A stretch of 64,000 bases of DNA from Symbiodinium natans. Taxonomy: Eukaryota > Sar > Dinophyceae > Suessiales > Symbiodiniaceae. Where the stretch lies: positions 1 through 64,000 of the forward strand of contig CAJNDS010001358.1 in the NCBI GenBank assembly GCA_905221605.1, read 5' to 3'. A program made the translations under genes and the position numbers. Of the stretch, positions 32,325 through 43,959 are shown piece by piece. Positions within the stretch are counted from its first letter, which is position 1; the number at the start of each line of letters is the position of its first letter. The notes under the pieces are model-generated. The model saw nothing but the letters and a program-made list of their open reading frames with translations, had not been told where the DNA came from and ran no database searches.

Positions 32325-32413
32325 GTTTAGGGTTTAGGGTTTAGGGTTTAGGGTTTAGGATTTAGGGTTTAGGGTTTAGGGTTTAGGGTTTAGGGTTTAG
32401 GGTTTAGGGTTTA
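32325..32413 (+). repeat. Telomeric tract flanked by an 11-bp direct repeat
   Basis: About 12 TTTAGGG units bounded on both sides by GTGGCCGGTGA (32314-32324 and 32414-32424). The direct repeat reads as a target duplication made when the tract was inserted. The right copy lies in or at the edge of ankyrin exon 4. Confidence 0.9.
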
Positions 32414-34095
32414 GTGGCCGGTGACCAAGAGCAGCCATGTCACATCGGCATTCGAGAAGTGCCTGAACTGTCTCAGGGGAGGCATATGCAGCAACACCAC
32501 TGAGGGTCCAATGAAGCACGTCTGCGCGGGATTCATGCAGCAGCTTCACATGATCCGGAGATCGACACATGAACATGGCGGTCAGACCCGTCCGGGAAAA
32601 CGCATTCACATTAGCGCGAAGCTCAATCAGCGTCGCCAACACGGATGGCTCCTGTTTAGACTTGGTTGCCGCCATAAGCGCAGTTTGTGTATCGAAGTAC
32701 CCCAAGTCACTCATACCCTCGAGGGTGTGGTTCATATCTGCTTGGTTCTCGGCCAACAATCGCAGCATGCCCGTGTCGCCAGAGAAAACCGAGCACATCA
32801 CCGCATTCATGCTGCTTCGGTCTCGTGCTGCCTCTAGCAAGCTGTCATAGCGGAAGTCGTGTAGAAAAGTCTTTAAGTCACGAAGCAGACTTGGTTTACA
32901 CAGGAGTTTGGGCCGCATGGCAGTGTAGAAGCGATGGCGGCTCAAGGGGCCATGGGCCTGCAGGTGTTGGAGCTTGCTTTCCACTGCCATCACAGCGAGC
33001 TGGACTACTTGAGCCCGGTCGGCCTCCACCGTGAAATCCCCCTCAGCAATGCTGTTGTTCTGCCAGTCAATGCCGAACATGAACTTGGCGTCCGTGGCCG
33101 AGTACACAACGATGACAGAGGTATCTTCCTTGTTGGACAGCAGCCGACACCACAGCTCTGCTCGACACCATCCTCGGATGGATGGCCCTTAAACCATCTG
33201 AAAAACACAAACCCTAAACCCTAAACCCCAAACCCCAAACCCTAAACCCTAAACCTTAAACCCAACAAGGGGAAAGAGATGAAATCTCCCACAAGGGCCT
33301 ACCGAGCATCCGCGGGAGAGCCACGTCGCGTAATTTACACACGCCGAGTTTGCATGCACAAGCTCTGGCACAAGGGCGATGAACATGTTGGAGAGCTCGA
33401 CGTACCTAGTTCATGGTTGGGACAGTACCTAAAAATCAAATTTCTATTTCTTATTGGGTTTAAGTACCCCGAAAAATGTAAAATGTTCCCCAACTATGAC
33501 AAAGGTACGCCGGAATACTCTGCACAGCCAGTGCCGCATCGCTTTTCGTGGCTTCTTCATTGATCCCATGCTGGCGTGCTGTGATCTGTGGTATGGCAAA
33601 CCTATACTCCCCTTAGAACCTTAACAAAACTAACATTTTTAATATCCTCTTGGGTTTTATCTACACAAAGATCGAAAATCATTCTCAAGGGGGATATAGA
33701 AACCAGTCAAAGAAGACGAAGCCATCAGCAACGTAGCGACGCACATTTGACGCCAGGCCTTGCTCGGACCAATAGACCCCGATGTGATCATCCTGAACGA
33801 TCAGTGATCCTTCGATGATTCCCTGCAGGGCCTTCTGCAGCAACGCAAGTTGCTGTCCATGTGGGTCTGGGTGGGCTGAGCTGAGCCACTGGTGCGACAC
33901 GAAAATGACGAACATGCGTGGGTACCATTGGTGAAGCAGACCCCGCTCTTGCAGTCTGTGGTGGGGCTCTGGTGGACCTTCCATCTGCAGGAGATCAGAG
34001 ACTTTCACGGCCCACAAGGGAAAGTAGCACTCGTGCACGGTAGACTGCGCTCTGCATGCAATCTGATCCTCTGGCGCGCACAAGGATGATCCCAT
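32397..34095 (-). CDS. Ankyrin-repeat protein of the RGWCRAE family, four exons
   Basis: Exons 34095-33704, 33601-33509, 33405-33311 and 33172-32397 join in one frame to about 451 residues. The start ATG at 34095 (MGSSLCAPED) has a stop upstream. Residues 60-135 read MFVIFVSHQWLSSAHPDPHG... and end FVFFDW|FAIPQ across the first junction. SIPA|YVELSNMF and WLSRG|WCRAELWCRLL cross the second and third. Residues about 300-445 contain ankyrin-like units (NAVMCSVFSGDTGMLRLLAE; TALMAATKSK; TLIELRANVNAFSRTGLTAM; VKLLHESRADVL). The SHQW...FDWFAIPQ...RGWCRAE layout is one I associate with large dinoflagellate gene families; the biochemical role is unknown. All three introns are MITE-like elements. The frame ends NPKP-stop in telomeric repeat; a donor CTTG|GTCACC at 32425 may end exon 4 earlier. 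Confidence 0.8.
33173..33306 (-). mobile_element. Family D introner with telomeric core, forming intron 3 (GA-AG)
   Basis: Gene-sense intron 33310-33173, 138 nt. It opens GATG then CTCGGTAGGCCCTT and ends AAGGGCCATCCATCCGAG, followed by GATG again. The duplicated GATG supplies the GA donor. Eight CCCTAAA-like units lie inside (33208-33264). Removal gives CGC G|GA TGG TGT CGA, restoring the conserved RGWCR. Confidence 0.85.
33406..33504 (-). mobile_element. Family L introner, forming intron 2 (GT-AG)
   Basis: Gene-sense intron 33508-33406, 103 nt. It opens GTAC then CTTTGTCATAGTTGGGG, ends CCCAACCATGAACTAG and is followed by GTAC. The ends are inverted repeats around CAT-GTTGGG. No other copy was recognised in this window. 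Removal restores SIPAYVEL. Confidence 0.85.
33602..33699 (+). mobile_element. Family C introner, forming intron 1 (GT-AG)
   Basis: Gene-sense intron 33703-33602, 102 nt. It opens GTTT then CTATATCCCCCTTGAGAATG, ends AGGGGAGTATAG and is followed by GTTT. It is the same length (98 bp) and has the same ends as the intergenic copy at 14652-14749. Removal gives GAC TG|G TTT GCC, restoring FDWFAIPQ. Confidence 0.92.
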
Positions 34096-34429
34096 GGCTC
34101 TGAAGGGACTCGTGGTTTTGGGCTTGTTTAGGGTTTAGGGTTTAGGGCTAGGATTTAGTTGGCTTTTGCAGATGGGGAGCTTCCTTTAACAATCAGCTCT
34201 TTTCTGGGGAATTACAATACGAAGCCTGGACCATGATTTCGAGAACTGCCCCAAGTAGTGTACAGGGCTTGTAAGGTTTTGGGTCGGATGGAGGGGGTTC
34301 AGGCGCCATCATACCCTGAACCCACAAAGTCCAAAACCCCAAACCCGACAGACCCAAAGACTGAAGGCCCCAAACGCGCTGGGAATCCGGAAGCCCGTGA
34401 AACAAAACAGGTTAGGTTTAGGGTTTAGG

Positions 34430-35220
34430 GGTTTATGGTATAGGGTATAGGGTATAGGGTATAAGGAGTTTCGGGTTTAGGGTCAAGAAGCTCCCAACAT
34501 CTCCTAATCCTAAACCCTACAAACCCTATTCGGCCCCAAACCCACATTGAATCCTGCAAAGACCCTGAAAACTCAAAGACCCTGAACCCTAAACCCTAAA
34601 CCCTGAACCCGAAACCCGAGACCCGAAACCCTGAACCCTAAACCCTAAACCATAAACCCTGAACTCTAAACCCTAAACCCTAAACCCTAACCCTAAACCT
34701 CTGTACCCTAAAGCCCGAAGTCCTCTGAAGCGGTGACTCCGAGGGTGCCAGCCGGCGCCGTCCTGCCAATGCTGCCAAGTCGCGGGCACTTTTTTTGGTT
34801 GGGTGTAGCATTTAGGGTTTAGGGTTTCGGATCTAGGGTTTAGAGGTTTAGGGTTTAGGCTCTAGGTTGAACCGTGAAAACCACAATGTTTTTACTCCTT
34901 ACTCTTGAACCCTCAACCCCGTAAATGGGTGAAGTTTGCTTTGAACTATCCCAGTTCCTTCTTCGTTTTCTTAGTAACTTTGCTCTGCTTCTGCCTCTTC
35001 TGAGAAGTGCTGCCTGGGCTTTGGCTTCCTGGGGCTTTGATAGGAAAGCCTGTACGTCCTCTATGTTGCAGTAGGAAAACTTCGATCGCCCGTAAGTTTC
35101 AAGAGGAAAACCAACGTACTCAGGAAACCATATCTGTAACGCACTCTACATTTTCATACAGAAACCCACTTTTCTAACCCTAAACCCTTAAACACTAACC
35201 CTAAACCCTAAACCCTGGAC
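34430..35220. repeat. Degenerate telomeric field upstream of the ankyrin gene
   Basis: TATAGGG and CCCTAAA/CCCGAAA derivatives (34434-34480, 34580-34710, 34808-34870, 35170-35216), with unique sequence at 34870-35165 in which no gene is supported. Confidence 0.7.
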
Positions 35221-36063
35221 CGGCCCTGCCCCCCCGTGGCCGTCCGAGCATGCTGACGCCGAAGGCGTGCGACGAAGGCTTGCAGGATAGGTAAGGACTC
35301 ATTCCTGGCACGCTTTCAAGAGCTTTCAAGACTAAGGCTAAGGCCTGCTAAAACCCTCTGAAAACATTCTTAAACAGAACCTCTTCAACCCAACATGCGA
35401 AAGAAGTGAGTTTGAGCACGCGGAGGGCTTGCTTGAGATGCTCACGGTCGGGCTGAGATTTTCGTTTCTGTCGGCGACTCTTGCCCCAGGTGCTAGGATG
35501 TTAAGTTGCCTCAATAGCCTTCCAACGATGAAACGGCAAGGATGCCACGCACAGGCTATGACTACAAACATACTGCCGCGCCCGCAGTGTCACAACATGT
35601 CATGACCTAGGTCTTCTCGGAAAAGGTGCGTGACAGCCTGTGCGCATACACGCCAGCATCAAGAGAGACCGAAGCCTTCGGAAACGGTGCCTCAGTCCGA
35701 ATACTGGCAAGAGAAACATTCTCTTATCCAAGTGCTCTCTGCAGGATTGTAGGAGCACAATGTCTTCTGATGATCAGCATGCAACTAATTGAGCACTCTC
35801 ATCCTGAAACCTCAGCCCTTTGGGTGAGTGGCATGCGTCTTGCATGCAGCATATTGACGACATGGCGCTTAGCTGCCAAATCCTGGATGGAGAGCAGCGA
35901 TTGCCAAATTGTCTGCGCATTGGGCCTGTCGGCCTTGCAGAAAGTGAGACCACAGAAGATCAAACGCGTTCGACGGCGGCTTTGTCCACAGCAAGGTGTC
36001 ATCTAGACCTAGGGAAAGGCCGCAATGGATAAGGCAGTGGTCAAGGGCGTCTGCAGCCCCAGC

Positions 36064-37429
36064 TCAGACTTGTGGATTTTGGGATAAGCCGATCACTTCC
36101 AGACGACTGCACGTCTTGAATGCCGCTGCTAAAGACTCTGCGCCCTCATCCGAAATTCCGTTTCGAGACAGAACTACGCATCTCACATCCTTCCACTGTT
36201 TCAAAGCACCTGCTAGGGCATTGGCACCGTCGTCTCCCATGCCAGAGAAATCTATCGTCTGAACGCTTGTCACTTGAGCGAGAGCATATGCAAATCCTTG
36301 CACGCGCGGTGCTCTGTTGCCGTGATGGCCGCAACCAGCATGTGCACGAGTGTGCACTGGTAGGTACCCTTCCACGAACCCAGGCTCCGAACAATCACTA
36401 AGTGCGGCACTGTTGCTCCAGTTTTGGCCCTGGATGCAAACCTCCTCCACATCTGTCAGGGTCGTGAGGCCCTTGGCCAGCATTGTAGCTGAAGACAACG
36501 AAACACGGCAGCATTTGTTGATCTTCAAAACCCTCAGATGCTTGAAAAAAGGCAATGACATTGCCAAAATAATGACCTCCTCTTCTTTCATCTCCCACGC
36601 ACGCAACTCTCGGCGCCGGTCTGCCTGCTCTGCGAACACTTTTTCCTGCAGCTGTATCACGTGGTCTGCATCATCCCGATGCGTAAACTTCAGTGGCAAA
36701 GCCAACCGATCCTGTCCCATCATGTTCATCTCCCAATGCTCCTGATCGATCATCTTTCTTCCACGCTCCTCGCGCCATTTGAAAAGCTCAGGCGGCATTG
36801 GTGCATGGTGGCGTACGTCCTTTTTGGTGCACATCCATTGCAATGCACCAGCCACGTTGTTTGTAAGGCGTGGTGTTGAGCACCAAGTCTGTGAGGGGTC
36901 GTGGTTCTATTTGGCCCGATTCTTCCCAGTAGATGTTGATTTTGCTTGGAGGGGCTCGCTTCCGCACATGAGAAGGTGTGAGCGTCTCGACACGAAACAC
37001 TCGTGTCAGACAGTCATGTGCGTAGAGCAAGTGCATTGACCTCATTGCCCGTTGGAAGTACAAATCCTGCAGATAGGAGCGCTTGTACTGCGGCAGGCAA
37101 ATGAAGTCCACAAATACCCAATACTGGACGTGCTGACCATACAAGTGCCAGAACATCTTTTGACCACCTTCCATCTCTGCCACTCTTCGCTCCACATTGA
37201 ACTTTTCAATCAAATGCAAAAGACCTCGGAGCTGCCAGCCCCATGGGTCAGCATGCTGTTGTGATTCCCAGGCATGCGAGAGCGAGACAATGTTGATGAG
37301 AACATTGGGTTGAGAAGGGTGGTAAAAACCGGGTGGCCTCTTTGTTCCAAAGCAGCCTTTAACAAGTGTTGGCTCCTCGTAGTATTTCAGGTCATGTATG
37401 TCCCGCAGGTGCACCAAGCCATCGGTCTC
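36064..37429 (-). pseudogene. Broken leucine-rich-repeat gene
   Basis: An acceptor GCAAAG|GAGACC opens the first block at 37429. It encodes SLSHAWESQQHADPWGWQLR, WVFVDFICLPQYKRSYLQDL, MRSMHLLYAHDCLTRVF and ends TPYKQRGWC (about 36860). The expected continuation LQWMCTKKDVRHHAPMPPEL is in another frame (36855 onward), so a frameshift lies at about 36845-36855, where TTGCA repeats could have mediated a deletion. The second block shows LRR-type strands (LTTLTDVEEVCIQGQ; VTSVQTIDFSGMGDDGANAL; RCVVLSRNGISDEGAESLAA). It stops at TGA (36066-36064), although LRR-like GAADALDHCL continues in frame beyond it. Two lesions suggest a pseudogene; sequence errors are the alternative. Overall layout matches RGWC-type dinoflagellate LRR proteins; function unknown. 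Confidence 0.7.
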
Positions 37430-37554
37430 CTTTGCTCAGTTTAGCCTAGCTTCACAAGCCTGATGTTGGCCTACACTTAACAGCCGTCCGCACAACCATT
37501 CGCCGTCGGCGCGCATTTGCCGGCGCGAGAAACCACTAGAGAGCAAACCTGCCA

Positions 37555-37675
37555 CACACACACACAGAGACAGAGAGACAGACAGAGAGACAGACAGACA
37601 ACGACAGAGACACACCCGCACCCACACATACCCGCCCGCACCCGCCCGCACCCACCCACACCCAACCATCCCGAG
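37555..37675 (+). repeat. CA/GACA microsatellite
   Basis: CACACA, then GAGACAGACAGAGAGACAGA, then CACCCGCACC and CACACCC repeats. It lies upstream of the LRR pseudogene in its sense direction. Confidence 0.9.
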
Positions 37676-38029
37676 AGCTTCGTGAACGCTTGACAAGTCA
37701 GGAGTGTCCGGTATGAGAATTTCGTCTCATTCGCAGTTGTCAAAATTGCAAGATCTCAACACAAAGTGCAGGACCATCGTTGGTTCCATTGGCATTGGCC
37801 CGTAGTATCCCATAGTCGAGGTGGCAACCTCAGCTGAGAGGAGCCTGCTGTACCAGTGTGGGAACATGCGGGATCACTGCCCCAACACATTGTCGCAGTG
37901 CTAAGCTGTCAACAAATACAACTGGCATGTAGCCTCCAGCCTGCACCGAAAGCAGCAAAGTGCTTCCCTCAACTTATTCCTTGCAGGTGCTGCGGCTGAG
38001 GCATCGGCTGCGGCGCAGAAGAAACAAAA

Positions 38030-38275
38030 TTTTAGGGTTTAGGATTTAGGGTTTAGGGTTTAGGGTTTAGGGTTTAGGGTTTAGGCTCTGGGTTTGGGGT
38101 CTAGGGTTTCGGGTTTAGGGTTTAGGAAACTTTAGCTTCGTACACTTCTCGATTTGTGCGTGTCATCCTTGCGCAGGGGCCATGCTCGGGTTTAGGGTTT
38201 AGGGTTCAGGGTTTAGGGTTTAGGGTTTAGGGTTCAGGGTTTAGGGTTTAGGGCTTAGGGCTTAGGGTTTTGCAG
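38030..38275 (+). repeat. Two telomeric tracts
   Basis: TTTAGGG units at 38032-38130 and 38190-38272. These are the last substantial telomeric repeats before an almost telomere-free stretch to 51.36 kb. Confidence 0.92.
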
Positions 38276-38502
38276 GTTGGGCATGGTTCGCCCCAAACCC
38301 TCCCCAGCCCTGCATGGTTCGAGTCCTCGTTTGGTCCGCCATCTGGTCCTTGCACAAACAAACCATGCAAGTGCAGTCGCTGGAAACATCTTCACTTTGT
38401 GAAAGACGCACCGGTCTGCGGCCTTCTCGCTGCCGCTTTTTTTTCCTGACAGATGCTCACACATGCACACACAGACGCCGACACGGCCTCGTCAATCTAC
38501 GT

Positions 38503-39082
38503 CCTGATCTGAAAACGGGGAGCCTATACCCCGGACAGAAATCAGGCGGGCCCGGGTCAGCAAAAGCAGAAAGGGGGCCTGGATCAGAAAACAAGCTTCA
38601 AGCCCGAGACCGCATGTTCGACCTGGGAAAGGTTTCTGGCGCAGCCTGTCTACGCGATTGAGTATGTGGAGGCAGCTCCAAAGGCCCACAAGCCTACCGT
38701 GATGGCATGTCTTGGAGACAAGCGTTTCATGAGACGCAGAGCTCATACACATGGATCTTGCAATTAGCCAAAGGCCTCCTCGTGGAAATGTAGAATCCCG
38801 AAACTCCACGAGGCTTGCTTTCGGCTACTGAAATTGCAGTCCACGTGCATGAACTTTGCATTTCATGAGCGCGAGTCTCCCATCACAGTAGGCCTGTAGG
38901 TCTGGGGTGCAGCTGCTCTCCACATAAATCCCAACGAGCAGACAGCTTCTCCAGAAACCTGAGCCGGGTCGAGCATCCAGTTTTGGGCTCAAAGCTTGTT
39001 TTTTTGATCGAGCCCCTTTCTGCTTTTCCTGATCCAGGCCCGCCTGCTTTCTGATCAGGGCCCTCGCCGTTTTCAGATCAGG
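38503..39082. mobile_element. Foldback element with ~95-bp inverted ends
   Basis: The left arm (38503-38600: CCTGATCTGAAAACGG ... GCAAAAGCAGAAAGGGG ... GATCAGAAAACAAGCTT) is inverted at the right arm (38985-39082: AAGCTTGTTTTTTTGATC ... CCCCTTTCTGCTTTT ... CCGTTTTCAGATCAGG). The 385-bp middle includes a plus-strand open frame (to TAG at 38763) with protein-like segments such as ERFLAQPVYAIEYVEAAPKA, possibly a captured exon. No transposase seen. Confidence 0.8.
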
Positions 39083-39134
39083 TTTCCTATCTGGCTCCCT
39101 GTTTTCCGGAGCCTAGGACACTCGTTTTTTAGGG

Positions 39135-41080
39135 TGGTGCTACAAGCAAATGGTAGCGGTTTCACGCGGCCCTAGGCAAATGGAAGGGAAGCTCGGCGAT
39201 GCAAGCGGTTCTGGTGGTGCAAAAAAGCAACTGGCAGGGGGTCTGGGCGGTGCTATCGAGCAGCGCGTTAAGCGAATGTGGTTCTGGGCGGTGCTTTAAG
39301 CAAATGGAAGGCAGGCTGGGCGATGCAACAAGCAATGCTCTGGGTGGTGCTATAAGAAATGAAATGGGTTCTGGGCGGCGCAAGAGGGCGGTGCTAAAAG
39401 CAAATGGTAGCGGTTCACGCGGCCCTAGGCAGATGGAAGGGAAGCTCGGCGGTCCAAGAAGCAACTGGGCAGGGGGTCTGGGCGGTGCTATCGAGCAGCG
39501 CGTTAAGCGAATGTGGTTCTGGGCGGTGCTTTAAGCAAATGGAAGGGAGGCTGGGCGATGCAACAAGCAATGTTCTGGGTGGTGTGAAAAGAAATGAAAT
39601 GGGTTCTGGGTGGCGCAAGAGGGCGGTGCTATAAGCAAATGGTAGCGGTTTCACGCGGCCCTAGGCAAATGGAAGGGAAGCTCGGCGATGCAAGCGGTTC
39701 TGGTGGTGCAAAAAGCAACTGGCAGGGGGTCTGGGCGGTGCTATTGAGCAGCGCGTTAAGCGAACGTGGTTCTGGGCGGTGCTTTAAGCTGGGCGATGCA
39801 ACAAGCAATGTTCTGGGTGGTGCTATAAGACATGAAATGGTTCGGGGCGGCGCAAGAGGGCGGTGCTGTAGGCAAACGGTAGCGGTTTCACGCGGCCCCA
39901 GGCAAATGGAAGGGAAGCTCGGCGATGCAGGCGGTTCTGGTGGCGCAAAAAGCAACTGAGCAGCGCGTTAAGCGAACGTGGTTCTGGGCGGTGCTTTAAG
40001 CAAATGGAAGGGAGGCTGGGCGATGCAACAAGCAATGTGCTGGGTGGTGCTATAAGAAATGAAATGGGTTCTGGGCGGCGCAAGAAGGCGGTGCTATAAG
40101 CAAATGGTAGCGGTTTGACGCGGCCCTAGGCAAATGGAAGGGAAGCTCGGCGATGCAAGCGGTTCTGGTGGTGCAAAAAGCAACTGGCAGGGGGTCTGGG
40201 CGGTGCTATCGAGCAGCGCGCTAAGCGAATGTGGTTCTGGGCGGTGCTTTAAGCAAATGGAAGGGAGGCTGGGCGATGCAAAAGCAATGCTCTGGGTGGT
40301 GCTATAAGAAATTAAAGGGATTCTGGGCGGCGCAAGAGGGTGGTGCTATCAGCAAATGGTAGCGGTTCACGCGGCCCTAGGCAGATGGAAGGGAAGCTCG
40401 GTGGTGCAAAAAGCAACTGGCAGGGGGTCTGGCGGTGCTATCGAGCAGCGCGTTAGGCGAATGTGGTTCTGGGCGGTGCTTTATAAGCACATGAAAGGGA
40501 GGCTGGGCGATGCAACAAGCAATGTTCTGGGTGGTGCTATAAGAAATGAAAGGGATTCTGGCGCAAGAGGGCGGCGGTGCTAATTGGCAAGGCTTCTGGG
40601 CGGCGCTCTGCGCAAATCGAAGGGAAGCGGCATGGTGCAACAAGAAATGTTCTGGGTGGTTCTACAATACATGAAAGGGGTTCTGGGCAGTGCAAGAAAG
40701 CAAAAGGCGGGGGTTCTGCTCCATGCTACAGCGCGGCGCTACAGCAAATGGCAAGGTTTCCAGGTGGTGCAGCAAAGGAAATTGCAAGGGATGCAACAAG
40801 CAATGTTTTGGGAGGTGCAAAAAGACATGAAAAGGGTTCTCACAAAGCAAATGGCAGGGGTTCTGGGCAGTGCTACAGGGCGACGCACGCTGTAAACAAA
40901 CGCCAGCGGCGCTGGGCGGTGCCATAAGCAAATGGAAGGGAAGCTGGGCGGTGCAACAAACAATGTTCTGGGTGGCGCTAAAAGGGGCAACTGGCAGGGG
41001 TTCTGTGCTGAGCTATAGTGCGGTGCTATAAGCAAAATGGCCGGGGTTCCGGGCTGGGAAGCTGGGCGACTCAACAAGCA
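39135..41080 (+). repeat. Higher-order satellite, ~240 bp period, forward arm
   Basis: The phrase GGTAGCGG recurs at 39152, 39406, 39641, 39878, 40106 and 40358, giving periods of about 254, 235, 237, 228 and 252 bp. Each unit is built from 30-50 bp sub-repeats with the theme GGTTCTGGGCGGTGCTATAA followed by GCAAATGG. Degeneration increases after 40.4 kb. The overlapping frames on both strands are products of the repeat. Confidence 0.92.
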
Positions 41081-41082
41081 AT

Positions 41083-42290
41083 GCACCGCCCAGACCCCCG
41101 GCCAGCGGCTTTTTGCACCGCCAGAAGGCCTATCATCTATTGCAAAGTGCACCGCCCAGCTTACGCCCCATGTGCTTGTAGAGCCGCTGACAAAAAGAAA
41201 CTGCCATTTTGCTTATGGCACCGCCCAGTGTGCCCAGAACGCCTTTCGTTTCTTATCCCACCACCCAGAAAACGGCTTGTTGCATAGCCCAGCCTCCCTT
41301 CCATTTCCTTCTAGCACCACCTAGCAACCCTGCCATTTGCTTGTAGCCCGCACTATAGCACCACCCAGAATCGCTGCCTTTGGCTTTTCTTGCAGAACAT
41401 TACTTGTTGCACTGCCCAGCGTTGCTTCCATCTGCGTATAGCGCCGCCCAGCACCCCTGCCATTTGATTGTAGCGCCGCCCTCTAGCACCGCCCAGAACC
41501 CCTGCCGGTTGCTTTCTGCAACCGCCCTCTAGCACCTGCATTTCTTATCGCACCACCCAGAACATTGCTTGTTGCATCCTTCCATTTGCTTACAGCACCG
41601 CCCAGGACGAGTGCCACTTGCTTCAGGTGCTTTTCCATTTCCTTATAGCACCCAGAAACCCTGCCGTTTCCTTATAGCACCACCATATGGCACCACCCAG
41701 ACTCGCTGCCATTTGCTTTTTTGCACTGCCCCAGAACCTCTTGCACCGCCCAGCTTCCGTTCCATTTGTGCATAGCGCAGGGCTTCGGATGATTTAGTAC
41801 GGAATTCCTGCTCCATACTACCCGCCCAAAGACCGTGTCAGTGGCTATTTGCACCGCCCAGAACCCCTTCCATGTCTTGTAGCTTGTTGCATCGCCCACA
41901 TTTGCTCGTACCACTGCCCAGAACGACTGCCATTTTCTTCCGCCCTATAGCACCACTCAAAGCCCCAGTTGCTTCTTGCACCGCCCATACCCCTTTCATC
42001 TAGCACCACCCAGAACATTGCTTGCTGCATCCCTTTCATTTCTTTATAGCACCGAGAACCCCTGCCTCTTGCTTCTAGCACCACCCAGAACCCCTTCCAG
42101 TTGCTTTTTGCGCCGCCTAGAACCCAAATCACTTCTTATAGCACCACGCAGATCATTGCTTGTTGCATCACCCAGCTTCCATTCCCTTTGCGCATAGCAC
42201 CGCTTAGAACCATATGATTCTAACACCAGCCGCTTGCTTCTTGCACCGCCCAGAACGCCTTTTATGTCTTGTCGCCTATATCCAAGACTG
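41083..42290 (-). repeat. Same satellite, inverted arm
   Basis: From about 41083 the theme appears as its complement (GCACCGCCCAGAACCCCTGCC, ATTGCTTGTTGCATC, CCATTTGCTTATAGC) until about 42290. With 39135-41080 it forms a ~3.1 kb inverted arrangement. The inverted arm is more degenerate and shows no clear 240-bp order. Confidence 0.9.
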
Positions 42291-42360
42291 GGCAGACCGG
42301 AAACGTGCATCCTCCACATGTCCCTACTCAAAACCTAGGTTTGGATGTAGAGTCCTTACA

Positions 42361-43375
<1,015 letters not shown>

Positions 43376-43959
43376 GCAACAGACACGCCCCTAACTGATC
43401 ATGGCGTTTTCTACGTTGATGCGGCGCCTCTTCCTCCTTAGGAAGTATATTATAGCCGTAGTAGTTGTCGTCGTTGTCGTAGTCGCGGTCGTCGTCAGAG
43501 TGATCTGCACGTACACACACACACCCCTCCCCGAAACCACAGAACCTAAAACCAACCAGCAACACGCACTGGACTTTTTGCACAGTGCAGACTCGAGTTG
43601 TGACTCAACGCGCGCTCGACCCTGCCACCCAAACAAGCCCGCAACCCGGAAAGACACTCTAACCCCTGCAGGCCAGTACGCCCCAAAAAGTAATGGCTTC
43701 CAACACACTCTAAACCGATAACACTAGCATCTATGCCCAACAAGAACCTAAGCCCTGTACCAAACACCCTCAACCCCAGAAAGCTGGGCGCCGGTGTGGG
43801 AATACGGACGCCGCACGCAGGACCGCAGGACTTTGACCGACCACGCCGACGACCACGCGGGAGGACGATGGCGACGATGCTGGTGAGCGGCGCGCGAGGG
43901 CGGCGGAAGGGATACGACTCCCACAAAAAAAACAGACTCAGCAGAACGCGGAGCCCACA

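Noticed and set aside
32421-33224. Plus-strand frames over the ankyrin gene
   Set aside because: Antisense shadows of a well-supported minus-strand exon.
39162-41775. Many 80-130 codon frames on both strands
   Set aside because: They repeat with the ~240-bp satellite unit and have no protein-like composition.
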